The notes beneath the pieces are model-generated. The model saw only the letters and a program-made list of their open reading frames with translations, had not been told where the DNA came from and made no database searches. From Gillisella vitis (GTDB taxonomy: Bacteria > Pseudomonadota > Alphaproteobacteria > Rhizobiales > Rhizobiaceae), in contig NZ_LMVL02000014.1 of NCBI RefSeq assembly GCF_001541345.2, positions 1 through 40,136 on the forward strand: a stretch of DNA of 40,136 bases, written 5' to 3'. A program made the translations under genes and the position numbers. This document shows positions 24,805 to 33,638 of this stretch, piece after piece (the first letter of the stretch is position 1; every line of letters starts with the position of its first letter).

Positions 24805-25604
24805 TCTTCGCCCTCTGCCTTAGCTGCGGACTCGTGACGCCAGTAGCAATAGCGATAGGCTTCCTTGAAGCCGAGCTTTTGATAGAGCGAGAGAGCCGGA
24901 CCGTTATCGGCCTGGACCTGGAGCCAGGCGCTCTTGGCTCCCCTTATCCGCGCCCAGCGCAGGGCCGCATAGGTCAGTTCGAGACCGGTTCCCTTGCCAC
25001 GGTGAGCTTCACCCACGGCAAGCTGCAACAGACCCGCGAGATCATTGTCCTGCACGCAAATGGCGGCCGCTACCGGACCATTGTCAGGCACCTCGATCAG
25101 AAACAAGCCAAGCGGTGGCTTGATATTGCTGATCAATTCGGCAAGCGCTGGCTTCGACGCGGCATCCTCATTGCGCAGCGCCAGACTGGCATCGACGAAA
25201 CGACCGATATCCTGGGTCGGCAAGTGATCCATCACATCGAGGTCGCAAAGCTCGGCCAGATCGAGCGCCATGACAAGGCTTTCGTCGAAGCGGGTCCAAC
25301 CATCCTCACGCAGCACATCGATCACTTGCGGCGGCGCCAATGGCGTTTCGCGAAACACCATGGGTCGGCCGTAGGATTCGAATTTGCGCTCCGCCTTTTC
25401 CAGTCGCAGACGGATGTCGCGGATATCGGAGCGGTCCAGCGCCACCACGCAATTGACCCGTTTCGACGGATGTCCGCCCGTCAGCCGGACCTGCCAGCTG
25501 CCGTCATACTGAACCGAGGCCGCGGGCCAGGCGCGAAAGCTGACGGCTTCCAGCCTGCGGACCTGCGGCAGGTTCGGCGCGTGCGGTGACTGATCCACCG
25601 CCAT
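24801..25604 (-). CDS. GNAT family N-acetyltransferase
   Basis: 267-residue acetyltransferase. The C-terminal half has the GNAT fold with the acetyl-CoA loop RGKGTG and the trailing LYQKLGFKEAYRYCYW signature; the N-terminal half is likely a divergent second GNAT-like domain. The substrate is unknown. The start ATG shares one base with the argJ stop (TGATG) and its stop overlaps mutT (ATGA), so it is translationally coupled on both sides. Placement between argJ and mutT recurs in Rhizobiales. Confidence 0.9.
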   Translation of the reverse strand: MAVDQSPHAPNLPQVRRLEAVSFRAWPAASVQYDGSWQVRLTGGHPSKRVNCVVALDRSDIRDIRLRLEKAERKFESYGRPMVFRETPLAPPQVIDVLREDGWTRFDESLVMALDLAELCDLDVMDHLPTQDIGRFVDASLALRNEDAASKPALAELISNIKPPLGLFLIEVPDNGPVAAAICVQDNDLAGLLQLAVGEAHRGKGTGLELTYAALRWARIRGAKSAWLQVQADNGPALSLYQKLGFKEAYRYCYWRHESAAKAEGEE

Positions 25605-26845
25605 CAGCTCCGATAATCCCCGTTGATGGCCACATATTCCTTGGTGAGATCGCAGGTCCAGACCGTGGCTGTCCCCGTCCCAAGCCCGAGTTCGACCGTG
25701 ACCGGAATGTCTTCGCCCTGCATCACGGCTGTGGCTGCCGCTTCAGAATAATCCGGGTCGCGCTCACCGTTAACAGCAACGCGGACGTCACCGAACCAGA
25801 TGGCCAGACGATCCCGGTCGGCCAGTTCGCCGGCCTTGCCGACCGCCATGACCACGCGACCCCAATTGGCGTCTTCGCCAGCAACAGCCGTCTTCACCAA
25901 GGGCGAATTGGCGATGGAAAGCGCGATGACCTTGGCAGCCGCATCGCTTTCAGCACCCTTGACGGTGACTTCCACCATCTTGCGCGCGCCTTCGCCATCG
26001 CGCACCACCTGCAGGGCCAGATCCTTCAAGAGATCGTTGAGCGCTGCCCGGAACCCGTCAAGACGTGTGTCGTCGGCAGTCTCAACACGCGACTGACCGT
26101 CGCTGGCCGCAGCCCCGGTCGCAAACAGCATCAACGTATCGGAGGTCGAGGTGTCGCTATCGACCGTGACGGAATTAAAGCTTGGGCCGACACCCGCCGA
26201 CAGCAATGCCTGCAAGGCGGCGGGCGCGATATCGGCATCGGTGACCACGAAGGACAGCATGGTCGCCATGTCAGGCGCGATCATGCCTGCACCCTTGGCA
26301 ATGCCATTGATGGTGACAGTGACGCCGCCGATCTCAGCGCTGCGGGTCGCGACCTTCGGATAGGTATCCGTGGTCATGATCGCCTTGGCGGCTTCCAGCC
26401 AGAAATCGCCCTTGGCATCACGGGCCATATCATCAAGCACGCCAGCAAATTTCGTCGCGTCCAAAGGCTCGCCGATCACGCCGGTCGAAGCCAGATAAAT
26501 TTCATGTTCTTTGCAATTGAGCGCCGATGCCGCCGATTTGGCCGTCAGCTCGGTCGCGGCGCGGCCTTTGGTGCCGGTAAAGGCATTGGCATTGCCGGAA
26601 TTGACCACCACGCCGCGCGCCACGCCATGGGCGAGGTTTTTCCGGCAGAAATCCACCGGTGCGGATGGGCATTTGGACCGGGTAAACACGCCCGCAACGC
26701 TGGCAGGCTGGTCGAACACCATTAGCAGCACGTCCGTGCGGTTCTTGTATTTGATGCCCGCCGCAGCAGTCGCCATGGAGACGCCGCGAATGGCGGGCAT
26801 GTCGGCAAAACTCTTTGGCGCGAGAGGAGAAACACTGGCTGACAT
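25604..26845 (-). CDS. argJ: Bifunctional ornithine acetyltransferase / N-acetylglutamate synthase ArgJ
   Basis: 413-residue enzyme of arginine biosynthesis that recycles the acetyl group from N-acetylornithine to glutamate. It is made as a precursor and cuts itself between Ala and Thr; the site is visible at A194|T195 in IAPDMATMLSF, with KGAGM just before it. I chose ATG 26845 (MSASVSPLAPKSF) although the frame is open to 26896. The longer start would lie inside the terminator hairpin that follows prsA, and 413 residues is the family length. Whether it also makes acetylglutamate from acetyl-CoA cannot be told. Confidence 0.96.
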   Translation of the reverse strand: MSASVSPLAPKSFADMPAIRGVSMATAAAGIKYKNRTDVLLMVFDQPASVAGVFTRSKCPSAPVDFCRKNLAHGVARGVVVNSGNANAFTGTKGRAATELTAKSAASALNCKEHEIYLASTGVIGEPLDATKFAGVLDDMARDAKGDFWLEAAKAIMTTDTYPKVATRSAEIGGVTVTINGIAKGAGMIAPDMATMLSFVVTDADIAPAALQALLSAGVGPSFNSVTVDSDTSTSDTLMLFATGAAASDGQSRVETADDTRLDGFRAALNDLLKDLALQVVRDGEGARKMVEVTVKGAESDAAAKVIALSIANSPLVKTAVAGEDANWGRVVMAVGKAGELADRDRLAIWFGDVRVAVNGERDPDYSEAAATAVMQGEDIPVTVELGLGTGTATVWTCDLTKEYVAINGDYRS

Positions 26846-26887
26846 AGCTGGAAACGGCCCCGGAAAAGACGAAACGACAAAAGGAAA

Positions 26888-26920
26888 CCGCCGCATCGCG
26901 TCCTATGCGCGATGCGGCGG
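26888..26920 (-). terminator. Terminator of prsA
   Basis: CCGCCGCATCGCG (26888-26900) pairs perfectly over 13 bp with 26908-26920 around a 7-nt loop. Read on the - strand it is followed by TTTCCTTTT. It lies just after the prsA stop and before argJ, so argJ needs its own promoter or read-through. Confidence 0.82.
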
Positions 26921-26933
26921 AATGAGCGCTTGC

Positions 26934-27809
26934 TTATGGCTTCGGCGCGGCAGCTGCGTCCGGATCGGCCTGCTGCTTGCTGATGTCCTCATAGCCCTTC
27001 TTCAGAGCCGGATCGACGATCTCGACCTTTTCAGAGGTCTTGGCCTTTTCCAGCAGGGCCAGATACTTGTCACGCATCACAAGCTGGCGAACCTGCTGCT
27101 GCACATCTTCGAATTTCGGCGGAGCCGCGTCGCGGATCTCTTCGACCTTGATGACGTGGAAGCCGAACTGGCTCTTGACAGGGGTCTTGGTATAGGTGCC
27201 GGGCTTCAGCTCGAACGCTGCCGCTTCGAATTCAGGCACCATACGGCCCTTGGAGAAGAAGCCGAGGTCACCGCCGTCCGATCCGCTGGAATCGGTCGAT
27301 TTTTCCTTGGCCAGTTCGGCAAAGTCCTTGCCGGCATCCAGTTGCTTGATCACATCCTTGGCTTCATCCTCGGTCTTCACCAGAATGTGACGGGCGTGAA
27401 TTTCCTGCTCCTTCGGCAGAGCAGCAATTTCCTTCTCATAGCGCGCCTTGACTTCCTCATCGGTCGTCACATCAACGACATGCTTCTTGAAATAGGCATT
27501 GTGCAATTCGCGGTCGGCAATGAAAGCCATGCGCTGCTTGTAGGCCGGATCGTCCTGCATTTTTTCGCCGATGGCGCTGCCAGCCAGCAGCTTGACATCG
27601 ATAGCGCCAGACAGAGCCGCAACCTTTTTCTGGTCATCTGGCATCTGGGCAAACTGAGGATCGAGGTTGGCAATCGCCAGATCCAGCTCGGACTGATGGA
27701 TTTCCAGAGTGCCGACCTTGGCGACGACAGCATCGTCGGCATAGGCGTAGGAAGACAGCGCCACAAGGGCGGCACAGGCCGCCAGGACGAGTTTGTGAGA
27801 ACGCAGCAT
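26934..27809 (-). CDS. Peptidylprolyl isomerase, parvulin type (PrsA/SurA-like foldase)
   Basis: 291-residue exported foldase. A signal peptide (MLRSHKLVLAACAALVALSS, cleavage near AYA|DD) precedes a helical chaperone-like region (about 25-140). A parvulin rotamase domain (about 145-240) follows, with HARHILVKTEDEA, GGDLGFFSKGRMVPEFE and SQFGFHVIKVEE, then a helical tail ending in a Pro/Ala-rich stretch. It assists folding of secreted or outer-membrane proteins. It is divergent from secA, an attractive pairing of export motor and periplasmic folding helper. Whether it is a SurA, PrsA or PpiD counterpart is not settled by sequence alone. Confidence 0.92.
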   Translation of the reverse strand: MLRSHKLVLAACAALVALSSYAYADDAVVAKVGTLEIHQSELDLAIANLDPQFAQMPDDQKKVAALSGAIDVKLLAGSAIGEKMQDDPAYKQRMAFIADRELHNAYFKKHVVDVTTDEEVKARYEKEIAALPKEQEIHARHILVKTEDEAKDVIKQLDAGKDFAELAKEKSTDSSGSDGGDLGFFSKGRMVPEFEAAAFELKPGTYTKTPVKSQFGFHVIKVEEIRDAAPPKFEDVQQQVRQLVMRDKYLALLEKAKTSEKVEIVDPALKKGYEDISKQQADPDAAAAPKP

Positions 27810-27907
27810 GTAATAACCCTTCGGTAAAGAGGCCGATTGCGACTGTCAATCGGGGCAAAAACACCCTAAACCACGCGATTGTGGCACTTGTGGTGCATGC
27901 TGTCCCG

Positions 27908-27936
27908 TTGACATAATTCGACCCCCCTCTTATCTG
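27908..27936 (+). promoter_or_regulatory. Possible housekeeping promoter of secA
   Basis: TTGACA (27908-27913) is followed after exactly 17 nt by TATCTG (27931-27936), a perfect -35 box and a fair -10 box pointing at secA. The implied leader is about 130 nt. Confidence 0.5.
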
Positions 27937-28071
27937 TCACGCAACTCCGCGTCCAGAGCAGTTTCCGGAGGCGGTACGCCAATCTCCACTGTCATGTGGC
28001 CGTGAGCGACCGGGAGTAGACCCGGGGCTTCGGTTTCAACCTCGTGACGGAATTCAGAAAGGACCATGGAC

Positions 28072-30771
28072 ATGGTCAGTCTTGGTGGGATCGCCCGCAA
28101 AATTTTCGGCTCCTCGAATGAACGCCGCATCCGGGGGAACAAGCCTCGCGTGGCCGCCATCAACGCGCTGGAGGACAGCATAAAGGCATTGAGCGATGCC
28201 GAGCTGGCCGCAAAGACCGAGGAATTCAAGGGTGAGCTTGCCAAGGGCAAGACGCTCGACGACATCCTGATCCCGGCCTTTGCCGTGGCGCGCGAAGCAT
28301 CGCGCCGGGCGCTCGGCATGCGGCCCTTCGATGTGCAGCTGATCGGCGGCATGATTCTGCACGAAAACGCCATTGCCGAAATGAAGACCGGCGAAGGCAA
28401 GACACTGGTGGCAACGCTGGCTGTCTATCTCAACGCACTGTCTGGCAAGGGCGTGCATGTGGTGACGGTCAATGATTATCTCGCCAGCCGCGATGCCGCC
28501 ATCATGGCCAAGCTTTACAGCTTCCTCGGGCTGACCACCGGCGTGATCGTCCACGGCATGAACGACGATGAGCGCCGCGAGGCCTATGCCTGCGACATCA
28601 CCTATGCCACCAATAACGAGCTTGGCTTCGACTACCTGCGCGACAACATGAAGTATGAGCGCGGCCAGATGGTGCAGCGCGGCCATAATTACGCGATCGT
28701 CGATGAAGTGGACTCGATCCTGGTCGATGAAGCGCGGACGCCGCTGATCATTTCCGGGCCGCTCGACGACCGCTCTGATCTCTACACCACCATCGACGCT
28801 TTCATTCCGATGCTGAGCGCCGAAGACTACGAGATCGATGAAAAGCAGAAATCGGCCAATTTCTCCGAAGTCGGCACCGAAAAGCTGGAAAACCTGCTGA
28901 AAGACGCTGGCCTGCTCAAAGGCGTTTCGCTGTATGACGTCGAAAATGTCGCCATCGTCCATCATATTAACAATGCGCTGAAGGCCCACAAGCTGTTCCA
29001 GCGCGACAAGGACTATATCGTCCGCAATGACGAAATCGTCATTATCGACGAGTTCACAGGCCGGATGATGCCAGGCCGCCGTTATTCGGAAGGCCAGCAC
29101 CAGGCGCTGGAAGCCAAGGAAAAGGTAACGATCCAGCCGGAAAACCAGACGCTCGCCTCGATTACCTTCCAGAACTATTTCCGGATGTATTCCAAGCTTG
29201 CCGGGATGACCGGTACGGCCAATACCGAAGCCGAGGAATTCCAGGACATCTACGGCCTCAGCGTCATCGAAGTGCCGACCAACCTGCCGATCCTGCGTAT
29301 CGACGAGGACGACGAAGTCTACCGGACGTTTGAAGAAAAGTTCAAGGCAATCATCGAGGAAATCAAGGCCTCCGCATCGCGCAATCAGCCGGTCCTGGTC
29401 GGGACAACCTCGATTGAAAAGTCCGAACTGCTGGCCACCATGCTGCGCCAGAGCGGATTTACCGATTTCAGCGTGCTGAATGCCCGCTACCACGAGCAGG
29501 AAGCCTATATCGTCTCCCAGGCCGGTGTGCCGGGCGCCGTCACCATCGCCACCAACATGGCCGGTCGCGGTACCGACATTCAGCTCGGCGGCAATATCGA
29601 CATGCGACTTGAGCGCGATCTGGAAGGCATGGAGCCTGGCCCCGAGCGCGACGCCAAGGAACAGGCAATCCGCGAGGAAGTCAAAGCCCTGAAGGAAAAG
29701 GCACTGGCCGCGGGTGGCCTCTACGTGATCGCTACCGAGCGCCATGAAAGCCGGCGCATCGATAACCAACTGCGTGGCCGTTCCGGCCGCCAGGGCGACC
29801 CGGGCCGTTCGAAATTCTACCTGTCGCTTCAGGACGACCTGATGCGGATTTTCGGCTCCGACCGCATGGACAGCATGCTCCAGAAGCTGGGCCTGAAGGA
29901 TGGCGAAGCCATCGTCCACCCCTGGATCAACAAGGCGCTGGAACGGGCCCAGAAAAAGGTCGAGGCACGCAATTTCGACATCCGCAAGAACCTGTTGAAA
30001 TATGACGACGTGCTGAACGACCAGCGCAAGGTGATTTTCGAACAGCGCGTCGAGCTGATGGATGCCGAAGACCTGACTGAAACCATCGACGACATGCGCC
30101 ACGAGCTGATCGACACCATCGTGCGCACGCATATCCCGGAAAAGGCCTATGCCGAACAATGGGATGTCGCAGGCCTGAAGACGGCAATGACCGGAATCCT
30201 CAACCTCGACCTTCCTATCGAAGACTGGGCGCAGGAAGAAGGCATTGCTGAAGACGATATCGTCGAACGGGTCAAGAAAGCCGCCGATGAGGTGATGGCT
30301 GAGAAGACCGAGCGCTTCGGCCCGGAAATCATGGCTTATATCGAACGGTCGGTGCTGTTGCAGACCATCGACAACCTGTGGCGCGAGCATATCGTCAACC
30401 TCGACCACCTGCGTTCGGTGGTGGGCTTCCGTGGCTATGCCCAGCGCGATCCCTTGCAGGAATACAAGGCGGAAGCGTTCGAACTGTTCCAGGCCCTGCT
30501 CGCCAACATGCGCGAGGGCGTCACCGCCCAGATGATGCGGGTGGAAATCGTCCGTGAAGCTCCCCCGGAGCCGACCCTGCCAATCATGCATGGTCACCAC
30601 GAAGATCCGCAGACCGGCCAGGATGAATTTGCCGCCGCTGATGGCGTGGTCGCCCCTGAGAACCGCAATCCCGTCGATCCCTCGACCTGGGGCAAGGTTG
30701 GACGCAATGAAATGTGTCCTTGCGGCTCCGGCAAGCGCTTCAAGCATTGCCACGGCGCCCTGCTGGCGTAA
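28072..30771 (+). CDS. secA: Preprotein translocase ATPase SecA
   Basis: 899-residue motor of the Sec pathway that pushes unfolded preproteins through SecYEG. It shows DEAD-type NBD1 with Walker A MKTGEGKT near 106, the DEVDSILVDEARTPLIISG segment, the preprotein cross-linking domain, NBD2 with NMAGRGTDIQLGG, the helical wing and scaffold, and the C-terminal zinc motif CPCGSGKRFKHCHG. I start at ATG 28072 (MVSLGG) because AAGGA is about 9 nt upstream; the ATG at 28066 lies too close to that site. A long open frame on the opposite strand is only a codon-bias shadow. Confidence 0.98.
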   Translation: MVSLGGIARKIFGSSNERRIRGNKPRVAAINALEDSIKALSDAELAAKTEEFKGELAKGKTLDDILIPAFAVAREASRRALGMRPFDVQLIGGMILHENAIAEMKTGEGKTLVATLAVYLNALSGKGVHVVTVNDYLASRDAAIMAKLYSFLGLTTGVIVHGMNDDERREAYACDITYATNNELGFDYLRDNMKYERGQMVQRGHNYAIVDEVDSILVDEARTPLIISGPLDDRSDLYTTIDAFIPMLSAEDYEIDEKQKSANFSEVGTEKLENLLKDAGLLKGVSLYDVENVAIVHHINNALKAHKLFQRDKDYIVRNDEIVIIDEFTGRMMPGRRYSEGQHQALEAKEKVTIQPENQTLASITFQNYFRMYSKLAGMTGTANTEAEEFQDIYGLSVIEVPTNLPILRIDEDDEVYRTFEEKFKAIIEEIKASASRNQPVLVGTTSIEKSELLATMLRQSGFTDFSVLNARYHEQEAYIVSQAGVPGAVTIATNMAGRGTDIQLGGNIDMRLERDLEGMEPGPERDAKEQAIREEVKALKEKALAAGGLYVIATERHESRRIDNQLRGRSGRQGDPGRSKFYLSLQDDLMRIFGSDRMDSMLQKLGLKDGEAIVHPWINKALERAQKKVEARNFDIRKNLLKYDDVLNDQRKVIFEQRVELMDAEDLTETIDDMRHELIDTIVRTHIPEKAYAEQWDVAGLKTAMTGILNLDLPIEDWAQEEGIAEDDIVERVKKAADEVMAEKTERFGPEIMAYIERSVLLQTIDNLWREHIVNLDHLRSVVGFRGYAQRDPLQEYKAEAFELFQALLANMREGVTAQMMRVEIVREAPPEPTLPIMHGHHEDPQTGQDEFAAADGVVAPENRNPVDPSTWGKVGRNEMCPCGSGKRFKHCHGALLA

Positions 30772-30780
30772 GACAAACAC

Positions 30781-30811
30781 AATCGGCCAGCCGGATGCGT
30801 TGGCCGATTTC
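30781..30811 (+). terminator. Likely secA terminator
   Basis: AATCGGCCA (30781-30789) and TGGCCGATT (30801-30809) form a 9-bp stem 10 bp after the secA stop. Only a short T-run (TTTC) follows, so termination may be partial. Confidence 0.55.
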
Positions 30812-30917
30812 GCACAGGCATAAACGATTGAAATACTGGGAGGCAGGCTTTTGTTAACCGTAAGCTGCCAAGACTGATCGCCTGTCGCTTCATGCCTGTG
30901 AGTTTTGCGTGTTTATC

Positions 30918-32321
30918 ATGGCGGTTATCCAGAAGCTGGAACCATTTCTGCCAGCCCGGCTGCATGGCCCGCTGCGCAGGATATTCGCCGCTTTGTCCGC
31001 TCACGACGATGTGGCCCGCGCCCAGCGCATGGCGCTGATCGCCTTTGCCATCCGCATCATCAGCGCTGCGATTGCATTTTTCTCGCAGATCGTCCAGGCC
31101 CGGCTGATGGGCGATTTCGAATATGGTATTTTCGTTTTCGTCTGGGTCTTGGCCGTGCTGTTCGGCAATCTATCCTGCCTGGGCTTTCATTCGACTGTCA
31201 TCCGCTTTCTGCCGCAATATCACGCAAGGGATGAAATTCCTGAAATCCGTGGCATCACCGTCACCATCCGGATCTTCGCTCTTGGCCTTGCCAGCTGCCT
31301 GACACTAACCGGCCTTATCCTGTTGAATCTATTGGGAGATCGCATTGCCGGCTACTATCTGACGCCGCTGTTTCTCGGCTTGTTCGCACTGCCGATGATT
31401 GCGCTGGGCGATGTGCTCGATGGTACGGCGCGAGCCAATAGCTGGCCTGTCGCAGCCCTCAGCCCCACCTATATCATCCGGCCAGTGCTGATCCTGGCCT
31501 TCATGCTGCTGGCTGTCGTGCTGGGAGCGCCACGCACCGCCACCACAGCCATGCAGGCGGCTCTTGCCGCCACCTATGTCACGACCCTCAGCCAGTTCGC
31601 CACCATTCACTGGCGTCTGCGGCGTAAATATCTACGAGGGCCTCGGCGGATCGATTTCATGGTCTGGTTTCGCGTTGCCATCCCGATTTTCCTGATCGAG
31701 GGCTTTCTGTTCCTGCTGACCAATTCCGACGTCATGGTGGTCGGGCTTTACCTGCCGCCCGACCAGGTCGGGATCTATTTTGCCGCGGCAAAAACTATGG
31801 CCCTGGTGCAATTCGTCTATTTCGCGGTCAAGGCCGCCGCGGGACCGCGCTTTTCAGCGCTGATGAACGAAGATGATATCAGACCGCTGGCGATGTTTGC
31901 GGGCAGAATGGCCCGCTGGTGCTTCTGGCCGTCGCTGATCATCGGTCTTCTGGTGCTGGCGGCAGGCGAAGTGCTGCTTGGTCTGTTCGGCCCGAATTTC
32001 ACGGCAGGCTATCCATTGATGGCCATTCTGTTTGCCGGTGCCCTGACAAAGGCGCTGATCGGCCCCGGTGAGATGCTTCTGACCATGGCCGGGCGACAAA
32101 AATTGTGTGTGCTCCTATATGTGATTGCTTTAGCATCTAATATCGGGCTGAATGTGACTCTCATTCCGCTTTATGGCCTCACGGGCGCGGCGACGGCCGC
32201 CGCCTCGGCAATGTTGGTGGAAGCGATCTTGTTACACATTGCCGTGCGCTACGCGCTTGGCATTGTTTTATTTGCCTTTGCTGACCCATTGTCTCGCATG
32301 AAGCAAGACAGGTCCGCATGA
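30918..32321 (+). CDS. Polysaccharide biosynthesis flippase (Wzx/MurJ-like MOP superfamily)
   Basis: 467-residue integral membrane protein with about 12-14 hydrophobic segments, matching the polysaccharide-transporter branch of the MOP superfamily that flips undecaprenyl-linked sugars. Typical features are FFSQIVQARLMGDFEYGIFVF near the start and the FAGALTKALIGPGEMLLTMAG segment late in the protein. The substrate is unknown. ATG 30918 is preferred; a GTG three codons upstream is possible, and neither has a strong ribosome-binding site. The next gene starts 20 bp downstream on the same strand, so the pair likely forms an envelope-polysaccharide operon. Confidence 0.88.
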   Translation: MAVIQKLEPFLPARLHGPLRRIFAALSAHDDVARAQRMALIAFAIRIISAAIAFFSQIVQARLMGDFEYGIFVFVWVLAVLFGNLSCLGFHSTVIRFLPQYHARDEIPEIRGITVTIRIFALGLASCLTLTGLILLNLLGDRIAGYYLTPLFLGLFALPMIALGDVLDGTARANSWPVAALSPTYIIRPVLILAFMLLAVVLGAPRTATTAMQAALAATYVTTLSQFATIHWRLRRKYLRGPRRIDFMVWFRVAIPIFLIEGFLFLLTNSDVMVVGLYLPPDQVGIYFAAAKTMALVQFVYFAVKAAAGPRFSALMNEDDIRPLAMFAGRMARWCFWPSLIIGLLVLAAGEVLLGLFGPNFTAGYPLMAILFAGALTKALIGPGEMLLTMAGRQKLCVLLYVIALASNIGLNVTLIPLYGLTGAATAAASAMLVEAILLHIAVRYALGIVLFAFADPLSRMKQDRSA

Positions 32322-32341
32322 AGCGAACCAGGTTGTAGGAT

Positions 32342-33625
32342 ATGAACACATTACCGGTAACCGAAGAGACCAGCCGGGACACAAGCACCGAGCGCCCGGT
32401 TCTGCATACCGTGTCCGCGCCGGTCAACCGTCCCCCTGCCGATGGCCAGATTGCCGTCGGGCGCCCCGGTCGCGATCTTTGGCTCTATCCGCGCCAGACC
32501 AGCTACGACCTTGAACAGGAAATGGACTACCTGACAAACCGGGCGCTGGAGCAGAATGTCTTCTTCTCGGCCCGGTTTCTGGCCCCCGCCATCCCCCGTC
32601 TGGACGAGCGTGAAGTGCGCATGGCACTGATCCGCGACGAGCGGCAGGGCCGTAGCCGGATCCGGTTGCTGATGCCTTTCTCCGTGGAAAAACCCGGATT
32701 TGCGGTCGGCCCATCCATTGTTCGCGTCTGGTCCAACCCCTTCGGCCCGCTTGGCACGCCTCTGGTCGATGCTGAGGATGCGGTGGAAACGCTGGACAAC
32801 CTTTTCGAGGGACTGAGCGATCCAAAAGCCAAATTGCCTTCTGTGCTGGTCCTGCCGGATCTGCGAATGGATGGGCCGGTCACAAAACTACTACGGGCCG
32901 TGGCGATCAGCCGTGACCTGCCGCTGACTGTGACCAATCCCTACCAGCGCCCAATGCTCGAGAGCCTGGAGGATGGAGAAACCTATCTTCGCCAAGCCAT
33001 CGGCAAGTCTCACTGGCGCGACATGCGCCGACAGATGCGCCTACTGGGGCAACAGGGCGAATTGACCTACTCTGTCGCCCGCCAGCCGCAGGATCTGCAT
33101 GTGCGCATGGAGGAATTCCTGGCGCTCGAAGCCAGCGGCTGGAAAGGCCGCAAGCGCAGCGCCCTGGTCATGGACCGTCTGCGTGCCGCCTTTGCCCGCG
33201 AAGCGATGACAAACCTGGCAGAGTGTGATGCAGTCCGCATCCATACGCTCGATCTCGATGGAAAAGCCATTGCCTCCATGGTCGTCTTCATTATGGGTGC
33301 CGAAGCCTATACGTGGAAGACTGCCTATGACGAGCGCTATGCCCGATATTCACCCGGCAAGCTTCTGGTGGCTCGATTGACGGAATGGCATCTGGACGAT
33401 GCCAATATTCTGCGCACCGATTCCTGCGCCGTACCCGATCACCCGGTGATGAGCCGGCTTTGGCGGGAGCGGGAAGAGATGGGAACCATGGTCATCGGCC
33501 TGAAGCGCAATGCCGACCGCGATGTCCGCCAGGTGGCGGCGCAATTGCATCTCTATCGCAACACCCGCAATATCGCCCGCATCCTGCGCGACAAAGTGCT
33601 GGGCAGGCGGCAAAAAGACAGCTGA
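32342..33625 (+). CDS. GNAT (CelD/BioF2-type) acetyltransferase
   Basis: 427-residue protein with the acetyltransferase 6 / CelD-like domain at about 210-365. The visible pattern is KSHWRDMRRQMRLLGQQGEL, then FLALEASGWKGRKRSAL, then IASMVVFIMGAEAYTWKTAYDERYARYSPGKLL. Relatives are found in exopolysaccharide and cellulose clusters and in FemAB-like peptidoglycan branching enzymes. The N-terminal 70 residues look disordered. It follows a flippase by 20 bp with AGGA ahead of ATG, suggesting acyl or acetyl modification of a surface polymer; that is inference. It ends 13 bp from the converging acyl-CoA synthetase. Confidence 0.87.
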   Translation: MNTLPVTEETSRDTSTERPVLHTVSAPVNRPPADGQIAVGRPGRDLWLYPRQTSYDLEQEMDYLTNRALEQNVFFSARFLAPAIPRLDEREVRMALIRDERQGRSRIRLLMPFSVEKPGFAVGPSIVRVWSNPFGPLGTPLVDAEDAVETLDNLFEGLSDPKAKLPSVLVLPDLRMDGPVTKLLRAVAISRDLPLTVTNPYQRPMLESLEDGETYLRQAIGKSHWRDMRRQMRLLGQQGELTYSVARQPQDLHVRMEEFLALEASGWKGRKRSALVMDRLRAAFAREAMTNLAECDAVRIHTLDLDGKAIASMVVFIMGAEAYTWKTAYDERYARYSPGKLLVARLTEWHLDDANILRTDSCAVPDHPVMSRLWREREEMGTMVIGLKRNADRDVRQVAAQLHLYRNTRNIARILRDKVLGRRQKDS

Positions 33626-33638
33626 TCATTGCGAGAAA

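Noticed and set aside
28054..30780. 908-codon open frame antisense to secA
   Set aside because: It mirrors secA almost exactly, has no family motifs, and is explained by codon bias in a GC-rich gene; SecA domains are complete on the + strand.
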